From Pseudomonas sp. 14P_8.1_Bac3 (GTDB lineage: Bacteria > Pseudomonadota > Gammaproteobacteria > Pseudomonadales > Pseudomonadaceae): 64,000 nucleotides of DNA. How positions within the stretch are numbered: the stretch's first letter is position 1; each line of letters opens with the position of its first letter. The notes under the pieces were generated by a model. That model saw only the letters and a list, made by a program, of their open reading frames with translations. It was not told where the DNA came from and did no database searches. The DNA is taken from positions 1-64,000 of the forward strand of contig NZ_JANLOD010000041.1 in the NCBI RefSeq assembly GCF_025466085.1, read 5' to 3'. The position numbers were made by a program, and so were the translations under genes. Shown one piece after another: positions 20,952 through 30,003 of this stretch.

Positions 20952-22157
20952 CTACACGCTCGTTTCGACGCCGTGACGCACGACGCGTTTTTCCAGGTCG
21001 CCGCCCAGCCAGTACGACAGGTCGGCGGGACGATCGATTTGCCAGGCGACGAAATCAGCGGCCTTGCCGACTTCCAGCGAGCCATGGGTCTCGGCCATGC
21101 CCAACGCGGTGGCGGCGTGAATCGTCGCGCCGGCCAAGGCCTCTTCCGGGGTCATGCGGAAACAGGTGCAGGCCATGTTCAGCATCAGGCGCAGCGACAG
21201 CGCGGGCGAGGTGCCGGGATTGAGGTCGCTGGCGATGGCGATTTTCACCCCGTGCTTGCGCAGCGCGTCCATCGGCGGCAACTGGGTTTCACGCAGGAAG
21301 TAGAACGCGCCGGGCAGCAACACGGCGACGGTGCCGGAGGCGGCCATGGCGATGGCGTCGTCTTCGGTCATGAATTCCAGGTGATCGGCGGACAGAGCCT
21401 GGTAACGCGCGGCCAGGCTCGACCCGTGCAACGACGACAGTTGCTCGGCATGCAGCTTCACCGGCAGCCCGAGTCGTTGCGCAGTGACGAATACACGCTC
21501 GACCTGCGCCGGCGAAAACGCCAGGTACTCACAAAACGCATCCACCGCGTCCACCAGCCCTTCGGCGGCCAGGGCTGGCAGCATGTCCGCGCAGATGTGA
21601 TCGATGTAGGCGTCGGCGCGGTCCTTGTATTCCGGCGGCAGGGCGTGGGCCGCGAGGCAGGTACTGCGCACGCTGATGGGCAGTTCGGCGCCGAGACGAC
21701 GGGCCACGCGGAGCATTTTGCGTTCGTTGGCCAGATCGAGGCCGTAACCGGACTTGATTTCGATGCTGGTGACGCCATCGCGCATCAGGCTTTTCAGGCG
21801 CCTGGCAGCGCTGGCGAATAGTTCGTCTTCGCTCGCCGCGCGGGTCGCACGCACGGTGCTGGCGATACCACCACCGGCCGCGGCGATGTCCGCGTAGCTG
21901 ACGCCTTGCAGGCGCTGCTCGAACTCGCCGCTGCGGTTACCGCCGAACACGCTGTGGGTGTGGCAGTCGATCAGGCCCGGTGTCACCCAGGCCCCGTTCA
22001 AATCGTTGACCGCCGGGTATTCGCCGGACGGCAGTTCAGCGCGGGGGCCGACCCACTCAATGTGCGCACCGGACGTCACGATGGCTGCATCCTCGATGAT
22101 CGAGTAGACGCCTTGCGCCATGGTTGCGACGTGGCAGTGTTGCCAGAGGGTTTTCAT
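20952..22157 (-). CDS. hutI: imidazolonepropionase HutI
   Basis: Opens the imidazolone ring to give N-formimino-glutamate. The 401-residue amidohydrolase has the metal-binding [29 protein letters not shown] and SDLNPGTSP motifs. It is the second-last gene of the hut unit, ten bases before hutG and about 90 bases after hutH, with a REPIN in that gap. Confidence 0.97.
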   Translation of the reverse strand: MKTLWQHCHVATMAQGVYSIIEDAAIVTSGAHIEWVGPRAELPSGEYPAVNDLNGAWVTPGLIDCHTHSVFGGNRSGEFEQRLQGVSYADIAAAGGGIASTVRATRAASEDELFASAARRLKSLMRDGVTSIEIKSGYGLDLANERKMLRVARRLGAELPISVRSTCLAAHALPPEYKDRADAYIDHICADMLPALAAEGLVDAVDAFCEYLAFSPAQVERVFVTAQRLGLPVKLHAEQLSSLHGSSLAARYQALSADHLEFMTEDDAIAMAASGTVAVLLPGAFYFLRETQLPPMDALRKHGVKIAIASDLNPGTSPALSLRLMLNMACTCFRMTPEEALAGATIHAATALGMAETHGSLEVGKAADFVAWQIDRPADLSYWLGGDLEKRVVRHGVETSV

Positions 22158-22186
22158 CCCTTAGTCTCCACAGTATTCAAAATCGA

Positions 22187-22239
22187 ATCGCCAGCGGGCT
22201 GGCTCCCACAGGGTTTGTGGGAGCCAGCCTGCTGGTGAT
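22187..22239. repeat. REPIN-like pair 7 (between hutH and hutI)
   Basis: Compact GCC-type inverted pair (CGCCAGCGGGCTGGCTCCCA and TGGGAGCCAGCCTGCTGGTG) with a 5-base spacer, so it can fold into one long hairpin. It lies inside the hut unit. Confidence 0.9.
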
Positions 22240-22246
22240 GAGTACA

Positions 22247-23779
22247 TCACAGGCTCGGCAAAATCTTCGCAGTGACCAAATCATTCAGGCACCGCGTCGC
22301 CAGCAATTCGCTCGCGGCATTGATGTCCGGCGCGAAGAAACGGTCCTTCTCGTAGAACGGCACTTCGTTACGCAGGATGGCGCGCGCCTTTTCCAGTTTC
22401 GGCGAGGTCTTCAGACCATCGCGCAAGTCCAGACCCTGGGCCGCCGCCAGCCATTCCACCGCCAGAATCCCGCGGGTGTTCTCGGCCATTTCCCACAGAC
22501 GCTTGCCGGCCGCCGGGGCCATGGACACGTGGTCTTCCTGGTTCGCCGAGGTCGGCAGGCTGTCCACCGAATGCGGATGGGACAGCGCCTTGTTTTCGCT
22601 GGCCAGGGCCGCAGCGGTCACTTGGGCAATCATGAAACCGGAGTTGACGCCGCCATTGGCCACCAGGAACGGCGGCAGTTGCGACATGTGCTTGTCCATC
22701 ATCAGCGAGATGCGGCGTTCGCTCAGCGAGCCGATTTCCGCGATGGCCAGGGCCATGTTGTCGGCCGCCATCGCCACTGGTTCGGCGTGGAAGTTGCCCC
22801 CGGAAATCACGTCGCCTTCAGCGGCGAACACCAGCGGGTTATCCGACACGGCGTTGGCTTCGACGGCAAGCACTTCAGCGGCTTGACGGAACTGTGTCAG
22901 GCAGGCGCCCATGACTTGCGGCTGGCAGCGCAGGGAGTACGGGTCCTGAACCTTTTCGCAGTTCTGGTGCGAGTCGGACACTTCACTGCGCTCACCGAGC
23001 AAATCGCGGTAGGCGGTTGCGGCGTCGATCTGGCCTTTCTGACCGCGTGCGGCATGGATGCGTGGGTCGAACGGCGAGCGCGAACCCAGGACCGCTTCAA
23101 CCGTCAACGCGCCCAGGGCCAGGGCGCCGGCAAACAGGTCTTCGCCTTCGAACAGGCCGCGCAACGCGTAAGCGGTGGACACCTGCGTACCGTTGAGCAG
23201 CGCCAGACCTTCTTTCGCCGCCAGGGTCAGCGGGGTCAGGCCGGCAACTTTCAGCGCATCAGTGGCTTCAAGCCATTCGCCCTTGTAGCGCGCCTTGCCT
23301 TCGCCGAGCAGCACCAGCGACATGTGCGCCAACGGCGCCAGGTCACCGGAGGCACCGACCGACCCTTTCAACGGAATGTGCGGGTACACCTCGGCGTTGA
23401 TCAGGGCGATCAAGGCGTCGATGACCACGCGGCGGATACCGGAGAAACCCCGGCTCAAGCTGTTGACCTTGAGCACCATGACCAGACGCACCAGCGCGTC
23501 ACTGATCGGTTGGCCAACGCCGGCGGCGTGGGACAGCACCAGCGAGCGCTGCAGGTTTTCCAGGTCTTCGCTGGCGATGCGGGTCGAGGCCAGCAGACCG
23601 AAACCGGTGTTGATGCCGTAAGCGGTGCGGTTCTCGGCGAGGATCTGCTCCACGCAGGCGACGCTGGCCTCAATCTGCGCCGAAGCGCTGTTGTCGAGGG
23701 TGATCCGGACCGGTTGCTGGTAGATATCACGCAGTTGGGCCAGGGTCAGTTGGCCGGGAATCAAATTTAGCGCAGTCAC
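22247..23779 (-). CDS. hutH: histidine ammonia-lyase HutH
   Basis: Converts histidine to urocanate and ammonia. The 510-residue enzyme has the self-cyclising Ala143-Ser144-Gly145 triad in [15 protein letters not shown] that forms the MIO cofactor. It also keeps [16 protein letters not shown] and QEDHVSM, all typical of active histidases. The start is GTG with AGGAGA six bases upstream (an A-rich stretch, AAAAGGAGAATAAAA, that could also be an Hfq/Crc target, by inference). The closest upstream gene is a MIO-less paralogue. Confidence 0.97.
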   Translation of the reverse strand: MTALNLIPGQLTLAQLRDIYQQPVRITLDNSASAQIEASVACVEQILAENRTAYGINTGFGLLASTRIASEDLENLQRSLVLSHAAGVGQPISDALVRLVMVLKVNSLSRGFSGIRRVVIDALIALINAEVYPHIPLKGSVGASGDLAPLAHMSLVLLGEGKARYKGEWLEATDALKVAGLTPLTLAAKEGLALLNGTQVSTAYALRGLFEGEDLFAGALALGALTVEAVLGSRSPFDPRIHAARGQKGQIDAATAYRDLLGERSEVSDSHQNCEKVQDPYSLRCQPQVMGACLTQFRQAAEVLAVEANAVSDNPLVFAAEGDVISGGNFHAEPVAMAADNMALAIAEIGSLSERRISLMMDKHMSQLPPFLVANGGVNSGFMIAQVTAAALASENKALSHPHSVDSLPTSANQEDHVSMAPAAGKRLWEMAENTRGILAVEWLAAAQGLDLRDGLKTSPKLEKARAILRNEVPFYEKDRFFAPDINAASELLATRCLNDLVTAKILPSL

Positions 23780-23897
23780 TTTTATTCTCCTTTTGAGAGC
23801 ATTTATTAACTAACCAGACGCTCCGGAGATGTCCGTTGTCCGTCGCTTCCCGCCTTTTGGGGGGCTGGCGCCTTGGCACGCTGGTTTGATGTGGAAA

Positions 23898-25421
23898 TCA
23901 GTTCAGGTTCGGTAACGCCTTGTGCAGCACATTCGGGTCCTTCAACACCGCGGCAGCCGCGGCGATGTCCGGCGCCAGCCAGCGATCCTGATCATAGGCC
24001 GGTACTCGCTCGCGCAGCAGACGCCACGCCGTATCGGTGCCCGCGCCAAAGCGCTGGGCCTTGAGGAATTCGAAGGCCTGGGCCGCCAGCAGATACTCGA
24101 TTGCGAGAATCTGCGTACAGTTTTCCAACGCGCGGTGCAGCTTCAGGGCGGCGTTGGTGCCCATGCTCAGGTGATCTTCCTGCAGGCCGGAGGTGACATA
24201 GTTGTCGAGTACCGCCGGTTGCGCCAGTTGACGGTTTTCCGCACACAGCGACGCGGCGACGTATTGCACGATCATCATCCCGGAGTTCACCCCCGGATTG
24301 GCCACCAGGAACGCCGGCAAACCGCTGACGTGCGGGTTGATCAGGCGGTCGAGACGACGCTCGGCGATGGAGCCGATTTCCGCCATGGCGATGGCCAGCA
24401 AATCCGCGGCCAGGGCCACGGACTGACCGTGCGGGTTGGCCTGGGACATGATGCGGAAATTGTCTGGGGTGCCCAGCAGCAAGGGGTTATCGGTGCAGCC
24501 GTTGAGTTCAGTTTCGATCTGTTGAATCGCGTGGGTCAGTTGATCCCGTGCCGCGCCGTGGACCTGCGGAATCGATCGGAGGCTCAGCGCGTCCTGGGTC
24601 CGAATGCCTTTGCTTGACGCAATCACTTCGCTGTCATCGAGCAACGCCCGCAGATTGTTGCCAACCTGCTGCATGCCCGGGTGTGGCTTGAGCGCGATGA
24701 TCTCGGCATCGAACGCCGCGATCTGGCCGCGCTGGGCCTCGAAGCTCATGGCGCCGATCACATCGGCCCATTGCAACAGGCGCGTGGCATCGGCGATGGC
24801 CAGGCAACTGAGGCCGGTCATGCACGGCGTGCCGTTGACCAGGCACAAACCGTCCTTGGCGCCGAGCTGAACCGTTTGCAGACCTTCTTCGGCCAAGGCT
24901 TGCTGCGCGCAAACGATCTGCCCGCGATAGCTGACATTGCCGACGCCGAGCAGCGAGATGCCGATGTGCGCCATGTGAGTCAGGTAGCCCACCGAGCCCT
25001 GGGACGGCACTTGCGGGGTGATGCCGCGATTGAGCAGCGCCAGCAGCGCTTCGACCACCTGGCGATGAACGCCGGATTTGCCTTGGCTGAAGTTGGTGAT
25101 GGCGGCGCACATGATCGCGCGCGTCTGCTCGTTGGCCAGCACAGGGCCAACGCCACAGGCGTGACTGAGCAAGGTGTTGCGCGACAGCTGGCTGAGTTGT
25201 TCGTCTTTCAGCGAGACGTTGCACAGCGCGCCCAGGCCGGTGTTGACGCCGTAGGCGCGTTCGCCGCTGGCGACGATGCGCTGGACGATCGCCTGGGCAT
25301 TCTCGATCCGTGCCCAGGCCTGGGCGGACAGCTCCAGCTGTGCGCCGTGACGAGCTACCGCGACCACATCTTGCCAACGCAATTTGGCGTCGGCGATTAC
25401 GATTTTTTCAGCCTGGGACAT
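23898..25421 (-). CDS. HutH-family aromatic amino acid lyase paralogue lacking the MIO triad
   Basis: A 507-residue full-length member of the histidine ammonia-lyase family. It keeps YGVNTGLG (Tyr57), LSHACGVG (His87), the NGT motif, SLRSIPQVHG and QEDHLSM. At the cofactor site it reads QGSVGYLTHMAH (141-152), where HutH reads [15 protein letters not shown]. This is an exact three-residue loss of Ala-Ser-Gly, so the MIO electrophile cannot form. The ATG at 25421, with GAGG five bases before, is chosen over the long upstream extension, which is REP-derived. Similar HutH paralogues occur in other pseudomonad hut loci; whether they are enzymes, regulators or partners of HutH is unknown to me. 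Confidence 0.9.
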   Translation of the reverse strand: MSQAEKIVIADAKLRWQDVVAVARHGAQLELSAQAWARIENAQAIVQRIVASGERAYGVNTGLGALCNVSLKDEQLSQLSRNTLLSHACGVGPVLANEQTRAIMCAAITNFSQGKSGVHRQVVEALLALLNRGITPQVPSQGSVGYLTHMAHIGISLLGVGNVSYRGQIVCAQQALAEEGLQTVQLGAKDGLCLVNGTPCMTGLSCLAIADATRLLQWADVIGAMSFEAQRGQIAAFDAEIIALKPHPGMQQVGNNLRALLDDSEVIASSKGIRTQDALSLRSIPQVHGAARDQLTHAIQQIETELNGCTDNPLLLGTPDNFRIMSQANPHGQSVALAADLLAIAMAEIGSIAERRLDRLINPHVSGLPAFLVANPGVNSGMMIVQYVAASLCAENRQLAQPAVLDNYVTSGLQEDHLSMGTNAALKLHRALENCTQILAIEYLLAAQAFEFLKAQRFGAGTDTAWRLLRERVPAYDQDRWLAPDIAAAAAVLKDPNVLHKALPNLN

Positions 25422-25470
25422 TTCAACCTCAACCGTACAATCTGAATATTGATGCAGCTTTGCCGACGCC

Positions 25471-25563
25471 TTCGCGGGCAAGCCCGCTCCCACAGTGCTC
25501 TTGGGTGTGAACAACATTTGTGCAACACAACCAGTCCCCGTGGGAGCGGGCTTGCCCGCGAAG
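25471..25563. repeat. REPIN-like pair 8 (between hutV and the hutH paralogue)
   Basis: Inverted pair with GGGCAAGCCCGCTCCCAC and GTGGGAGCGGGCTTGCCC arms about 45 bases apart. It lies inside the hut unit. Confidence 0.9.
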
Positions 25564-25590
25564 AGGCCGGCCTGAACGCTGCAAATCTGC

Positions 25591-26421
25591 TTAAACCACC
25601 GCCGCCCGCCGCTGAACGAAGCGGTCGACATATTCATCCGCCGGCGAATGCAGAATCTCTCGCGGCGTGCCGACCTGGATCAGGCGGCCATCCTTGAGGA
25701 TCGCGATGCGGTTGCCGATGCGCACGGCCTCGTCGAGGTCGTGGGTGATGAAGACGATGGTCTTGTGCAGGGTCTTTTGCAGTTCCAGCAACTGGTCCTG
25801 CATCTCCGCGCGGATCAGCGGGTCGAGGGCGCTGAAGGCTTCGTCCATCAGGATGATGTCGGTGTCCGCCGCCAATGCACGGGCCAGGCCCACACGCTGC
25901 CGCATGCCGCCAGAAAGCTGATGCGGGTATTTGTTTTCGTACCCTTTGAGGCCCACGGTGTTGATCCAGTGCAGCGCGCGCTCGGAGCACATCTGCTTGC
26001 TCTCGCCGCGGACTTTCAGGCCGTAGGCGACGTTCTCGACCACGGTCTTGTGTGGCAGCAGGCCGAAGCTCTGGAACACCATGCTGATCTTGTGCCGGCG
26101 AAATTCGCGCAGGGCTTCCATGTCGTATTGCAGGATGTCCACGCCGTCCACCAGGATCGCGCCGCTGGTCGGGTCGATCAGGCGATTGAAGTGGCGCACC
26201 AGGGTCGACTTGCCGGAACCCGACAGGCCCATGATCACGAAGATCTCGCCGGTGCCGATGCTCAACGACAAGTCGTTCACGCCGACCACACAGCCGGTTT
26301 CGGCCAGTACCTGATCCTTGGTCTTGCCCTGGCTGATCATGCCCAGCGCTTCCCTGGAACGGTTGCCGAAAATCTTGAAGACGTTTTTGACTTCGATCTT
26401 GCTGATGGCTTCGTTGCTCAT
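25591..26421 (-). CDS. hutV: histidine/quaternary-amine ABC transporter ATPase HutV
   Basis: A 276-residue ATPase of the ProV/OpuAA group. Walker A is GLSGSGKST, the Q-loop VFQSFGLLPH, the signature LSGGMRQR and Walker B IILMDEA. An N-terminal extension (about 1-45) is typical of this subfamily, and no CBS domains are present. By family alone it could serve glycine betaine, but its place between hutU and hutH supports histidine uptake like HutXWV of Sinorhizobium and other pseudomonads. It overlaps hutW by four bases. Confidence 0.85.
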   Translation of the reverse strand: MSNEAISKIEVKNVFKIFGNRSREALGMISQGKTKDQVLAETGCVVGVNDLSLSIGTGEIFVIMGLSGSGKSTLVRHFNRLIDPTSGAILVDGVDILQYDMEALREFRRHKISMVFQSFGLLPHKTVVENVAYGLKVRGESKQMCSERALHWINTVGLKGYENKYPHQLSGGMRQRVGLARALAADTDIILMDEAFSALDPLIRAEMQDQLLELQKTLHKTIVFITHDLDEAVRIGNRIAILKDGRLIQVGTPREILHSPADEYVDRFVQRRAAVV

Positions 26422-27269
26422 TTGCTCACCTCATGCCGTGGCCGACCATACGCCTGAGTAATGCGGTCGATGACCACTGCCAGAATCACGATCGCCAGGC
26501 CGGCTTCAAGGCCGCGTCCGACGTTGAGGGTCTGAATCCCCACCAACACATCTTCGCCGAGGCCACGGGCACCGATCATCGAGGCAATCACCACCATCGA
26601 CAGAGCCATCATGGTGGTCTGGTTGATCCCGGCCATGATGCTCGGCAGGGCCAGCGGCAGTTGCACGCCGAACAGTTGCTGCCAACGATTGGCACCGAAG
26701 GCGTTGATCGCTTCCATCACTTCACCGTCGACCTGGCGGATGCCCAGATCGGTCAGGCGGATCAGCGGCGGCGCGGCGTAAATCACCGTCGCGAAAATCG
26801 CCGGCACCTTGCCCAGGCCGAACAGCATCAGCACCGGGATCAGGTACACGAAACTCGGCATGGTCTGCATGATGTCCAGCAACGGCATCAGCACCGAACG
26901 CAGGCGATTGCTGCGCGCCGAAAGAATCCCCAGCGGAATGCCGATCAGCACCGAAATGACCGTCGCCACCATCATCAGCGCGAGGGTCTGCATCAGTTTG
27001 TCCCAGAGGCCGACCGCACCCACGAGGAACAGCAGGCCGACGATCACGGCCGTGGTCACGACTTTGCGGGTCGCGTGCCAGGCCACGCCTGCGACGATCG
27101 CCAGCATCAGCCACCAAGGCGCCGCACGCAGCAGTCCTTCAAGATTGACGATGGCCCACAACAGGGTATCGGAGATGTGCCGAAACACGTCGCCGTAGTT
27201 GGTGACCAGCGAATCGACCCAACCGTTGACCCAGTCGGCGATGGAAAAGGTAAAGCTTTCGGGAAACAT
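26418..27269 (-). CDS. hutW: histidine/quaternary-amine ABC transporter permease HutW
   Basis: Inner-membrane permease of the ProW type, 283 residues with about seven hydrophobic segments. The binding-protein-dependent transport signature is visible (EAINAFGANRWQQLFGVQLPLALPSIMAG). The N-terminal 30 residues (SFTFSIADWVNGWVDSLVTN) form the usual amphipathic lead. It is translationally coupled to hutV and preceded by hutX. Confidence 0.87.
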   Translation of the reverse strand: MFPESFTFSIADWVNGWVDSLVTNYGDVFRHISDTLLWAIVNLEGLLRAAPWWLMLAIVAGVAWHATRKVVTTAVIVGLLFLVGAVGLWDKLMQTLALMMVATVISVLIGIPLGILSARSNRLRSVLMPLLDIMQTMPSFVYLIPVLMLFGLGKVPAIFATVIYAAPPLIRLTDLGIRQVDGEVMEAINAFGANRWQQLFGVQLPLALPSIMAGINQTTMMALSMVVIASMIGARGLGEDVLVGIQTLNVGRGLEAGLAIVILAVVIDRITQAYGRPRHEVSK

Positions 27270-27339
27270 AAGAGACTCTCAATCAAGGGGTTGCGATTCA
27301 GCGTCCGACTGCCGTGACCGGCAGTCGGAGAGGCTCAAC

Positions 27340-28308
27340 CTACAAGGCCGCGTCGATCTTCTTGGCTGCGTCTTCGCTCACCCATGCGTGCCAGACTTCA
27401 GGATGTTCCTTGAGGAAGGTTTTCGCCAGTTTTGGCGATTCGATTCGCTCTTTGGCCATGCGCCCGAGGTTCTGGTTCAGCAGGTCGATCGGCATATTGA
27501 CCTTTTCCAGCACGGCCACCAGTTCCGGGGCCTCGTCGTGGAAGGTCTTGGACAGGCCGACCTTGATGGTTACACGCTTGTCCACGCCTGGCTTCTCTTC
27601 GAGCTTGACCAGGTCGACCTGGCCCATCAGCGGGGTTGGCGACCAGTAGTAGAACAGGATCGGCTCGCCACGCTTGTAGCTCGACAGCACCGCGGCATCC
27701 AGCGCCGGGCCGGTGCCGGGGCGGAAGTTGGTGTAGCTGCTTTCCAGGCCGTAGCTTTTCAGCATTTCGCTGTTGTCGAGTTCACAGGTCCAGCCGGCCG
27801 GGCAGTTGTAGAAACGGCCCTTGCCAGGTTCTTCGGCATCCTTGAACACCGAGGAATACTTGGCCAGGTCAGCAATGTTTTTCAGGTCTGGCGCCTTGGC
27901 TTCCAGCTTGCGCTTGGCATCGCCTTCGATCACGTAGCGAGGCACGTACCAGCCTTCCACCGCACCAACCACCGGAGCGCCGACACCGACGACCTTGCCG
28001 GCCTTCTCGGCCTTGTTCCAGACTTCGCTGCGGCCGACCCACTCTTCGGCAAACACTTGAATGTCGTTGCTGCTCAGGGCGTTTTCCATGGTGATGGAGT
28101 TGCCTGGCAAGCTGTCGGTCTTGCAGTCGTAACCTTTTTCCAACACGGTCTGCAGCACGTCGGTCAGTAACATGGCGCTTTCCCAGTTCAGACCGGCGAA
28201 TTTCACCGGTTTGCCCGATTCGCACCAACCGGCCGCCTGAGTGGCGCCGGCACTGGCCAGCAGGCCCATGGAAAGCACGGTAGTCAGCAGAGTCTTGTTC
28301 GATTTCAT
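27340..28308 (-). CDS. hutX: histidine/quaternary-amine ABC substrate-binding protein HutX
   Basis: Periplasmic binding protein of 322 residues with a signal peptide ending at TQAAG. The OpuAC-like fold shows VKFAGLNWESAML, the paired aromatic region FAEEWVGRSEVW and YYWSPTPLMGQ. The ATG at 28308 gives the signal peptide; the upstream frame lacks one. With hutW and hutV it makes a complete importer. Histidine as ligand is inferred from the locus; proline betaine is a known alternative for this family. Confidence 0.85.
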   Translation of the reverse strand: MKSNKTLLTTVLSMGLLASAGATQAAGWCESGKPVKFAGLNWESAMLLTDVLQTVLEKGYDCKTDSLPGNSITMENALSSNDIQVFAEEWVGRSEVWNKAEKAGKVVGVGAPVVGAVEGWYVPRYVIEGDAKRKLEAKAPDLKNIADLAKYSSVFKDAEEPGKGRFYNCPAGWTCELDNSEMLKSYGLESSYTNFRPGTGPALDAAVLSSYKRGEPILFYYWSPTPLMGQVDLVKLEEKPGVDKRVTIKVGLSKTFHDEAPELVAVLEKVNMPIDLLNQNLGRMAKERIESPKLAKTFLKEHPEVWHAWVSEDAAKKIDAAL

Positions 28309-28377
28309 TGTTGTGACGCTCCTAATCATGAATTGGCTTACGGCAGTCAAGAGGCATCCAGCCCTGTCCACGTCCAA

Positions 28378-29850
28378 TCAGGCCTGCGCCGCAGCGCGAC
28401 CGGCCCCGCTTGTTTTAGGTTGTACAACGCTGTTCTGCTCGACTGGCAGAATCAGTTGATCGGGCACTGAACCGTGCCATTTTTTTGCGCATACGTAATA
28501 CAGGGCTGCGGGAAGCACCAGACCGATAATCCAGGAAATGTCCACGTCACCCAGGGCCGCCACCAGCGGACCGGTGTAGAACTTGGTGGAGATGAACGGC
28601 AACTGCACCAGTACACCGAAGACATAGACGCTGATACCGAGGGGGTTCCAGCGGCCGTAACGACCTTGCGGATCAGCCAGCGCCGGGACGTCATAGCGCT
28701 CGCGGGTGATGCAGTAGTAGTCCACCAGGTTGATCGCGCTCCACGGTGTGAAGAACGCCAGCAGGAACAGGATGAAGGACTTGAACGCACCGAGGAACGA
28801 GTGCTGACCGAGCAACGCCATCAGGGTCGCGGCACCGACGATGACCAGCACGAAGACCAGACGCTGCAAGCGCGTGACCTTCAGCTCGCCACGGAAACCG
28901 CTGATGATGGTCGCGATGCACATGAAGCTGCCGTACGAGTTCAACGTGGAAATGGTGACCTTGCCGAACGCGATGCTGAAGTACAGCAGCGCCGCGGTGG
29001 CACCGGTACCGCCCAGACCGACGATGTAAGCCACTTCGTGACCGGCAAATTGCCCGTTGGACGAAGCGGCAGCGAACACGCCGAGGATCATCGCCACTTG
29101 TGCGCCAATGACCGAACCCGCGCCTGCGGCGAAAAAGGTTTTCACCGAGGAAGTGTTGCTTGGCAGGTAGCGTGAATAGTCAGCCACATACGGGCCGAAC
29201 GCGATCTGCCAGGACGCCGCGAGCGACACGGCGAGCAGGAAGCTGCTCCAGCTGAAGTGGCGGATTTGCAGGAGTGCGCCAACGTCCGTCTGGCTCATCA
29301 GACGCGTGAACAGGTACACAAACGCAATCACGCCAATGACGCTGGCAATACGGCCAATCCAATGGATCACCCGATAACCAAGCACCGTGACCAGCACGAT
29401 GACACTGGCGAAAGTGAGGATACCGACACTGTCGCTGACACCGAACAACTGGCCCAGCGCCTGGCCGGACAGTACGGTTCCGGTGGCGGTGAAGCCCAGG
29501 TACATCAGGCAGACCAGCACGATCGGGATGGCCGCACCATAGACGCCGAACTGCACGCGGCTGGAGATCATCTGCGGCAGACCCAGCTTGGGCCCCTGCG
29601 CGGCATGCAGCGCCATGACGCCGCCGCCGATCAGTTGGCCGATCAGCAAACCGATCAGTGACCAGAACACATCACCGCCCAGCACCACGGCCAGGGCCCC
29701 GGTGACAATCGCGGTGATTTGCAGGTTGGCACCCATCCACAGGGTGAACTGGCTCAACAGACGACCGTGTCTTTCCGCTTCCGGGATGTAGTCGATCGAA
29801 CGCCTTTCGATCAACGGTTTATTGCCTGCACGATCGTTGTTAACAGCCAT
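28378..29850 (-). CDS. NCS1-family permease in the hut locus, probable urocanate or histidine transporter
   Basis: A 490-residue cytosine/purine-permease-type (NCS1) transporter with about 12 membrane helices. The N-terminal family motif region is visible (ERRSIDYIPEAERHGRLLSQ, then FTLWMGANLQITAI), as are FGPYVADYSRYLP and FFTPWSAINLVDYY. It lies between hutU and hutXWV in the same orientation, so its substrate is probably an intermediate or the amino acid of this pathway. I favour urocanate from the analogous position in other P. fluorescens hut loci, but the sequence alone does not decide this. Confidence 0.8.
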   Translation of the reverse strand: MAVNNDRAGNKPLIERRSIDYIPEAERHGRLLSQFTLWMGANLQITAIVTGALAVVLGGDVFWSLIGLLIGQLIGGGVMALHAAQGPKLGLPQMISSRVQFGVYGAAIPIVLVCLMYLGFTATGTVLSGQALGQLFGVSDSVGILTFASVIVLVTVLGYRVIHWIGRIASVIGVIAFVYLFTRLMSQTDVGALLQIRHFSWSSFLLAVSLAASWQIAFGPYVADYSRYLPSNTSSVKTFFAAGAGSVIGAQVAMILGVFAAASSNGQFAGHEVAYIVGLGGTGATAALLYFSIAFGKVTISTLNSYGSFMCIATIISGFRGELKVTRLQRLVFVLVIVGAATLMALLGQHSFLGAFKSFILFLLAFFTPWSAINLVDYYCITRERYDVPALADPQGRYGRWNPLGISVYVFGVLVQLPFISTKFYTGPLVAALGDVDISWIIGLVLPAALYYVCAKKWHGSVPDQLILPVEQNSVVQPKTSGAGRAAAQA

Positions 29851-29891
29851 GGTTCAACCTCTGTGGATTGTTCTGGATAGGGTTCGGCTTC

Positions 29892-29981
29892 TGTGGGAGC
29901 GAGCCTGCTCGCGATAGCGGCCTCTCAGTGAACAACTGAGCTGAATGTGCCGCCGTCATCGCGAGCAGGCTCGCTCCCACA
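29892..29981. repeat. REPIN-like pair 9 (between hutU and the permease)
   Basis: Inverted pair (GGGAGCGAGCCTGCTCGCGA and TCGCGAGCAGGCTCGCTCCC) about 42 bases apart. It separates hutU from the rest of the downstream unit. Confidence 0.9.
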
Positions 29982-30003
29982 AAGGGCAATCTTCAGTTGC
30001 CTG

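Noticed and set aside
23874..23889. TGGCACGCTGGTTTGA as a sigma54 promoter between the hutH-type genes
   Set aside because: It points rightward, against the hut genes, and the -12 element is wrong (TTTG instead of TTGC).
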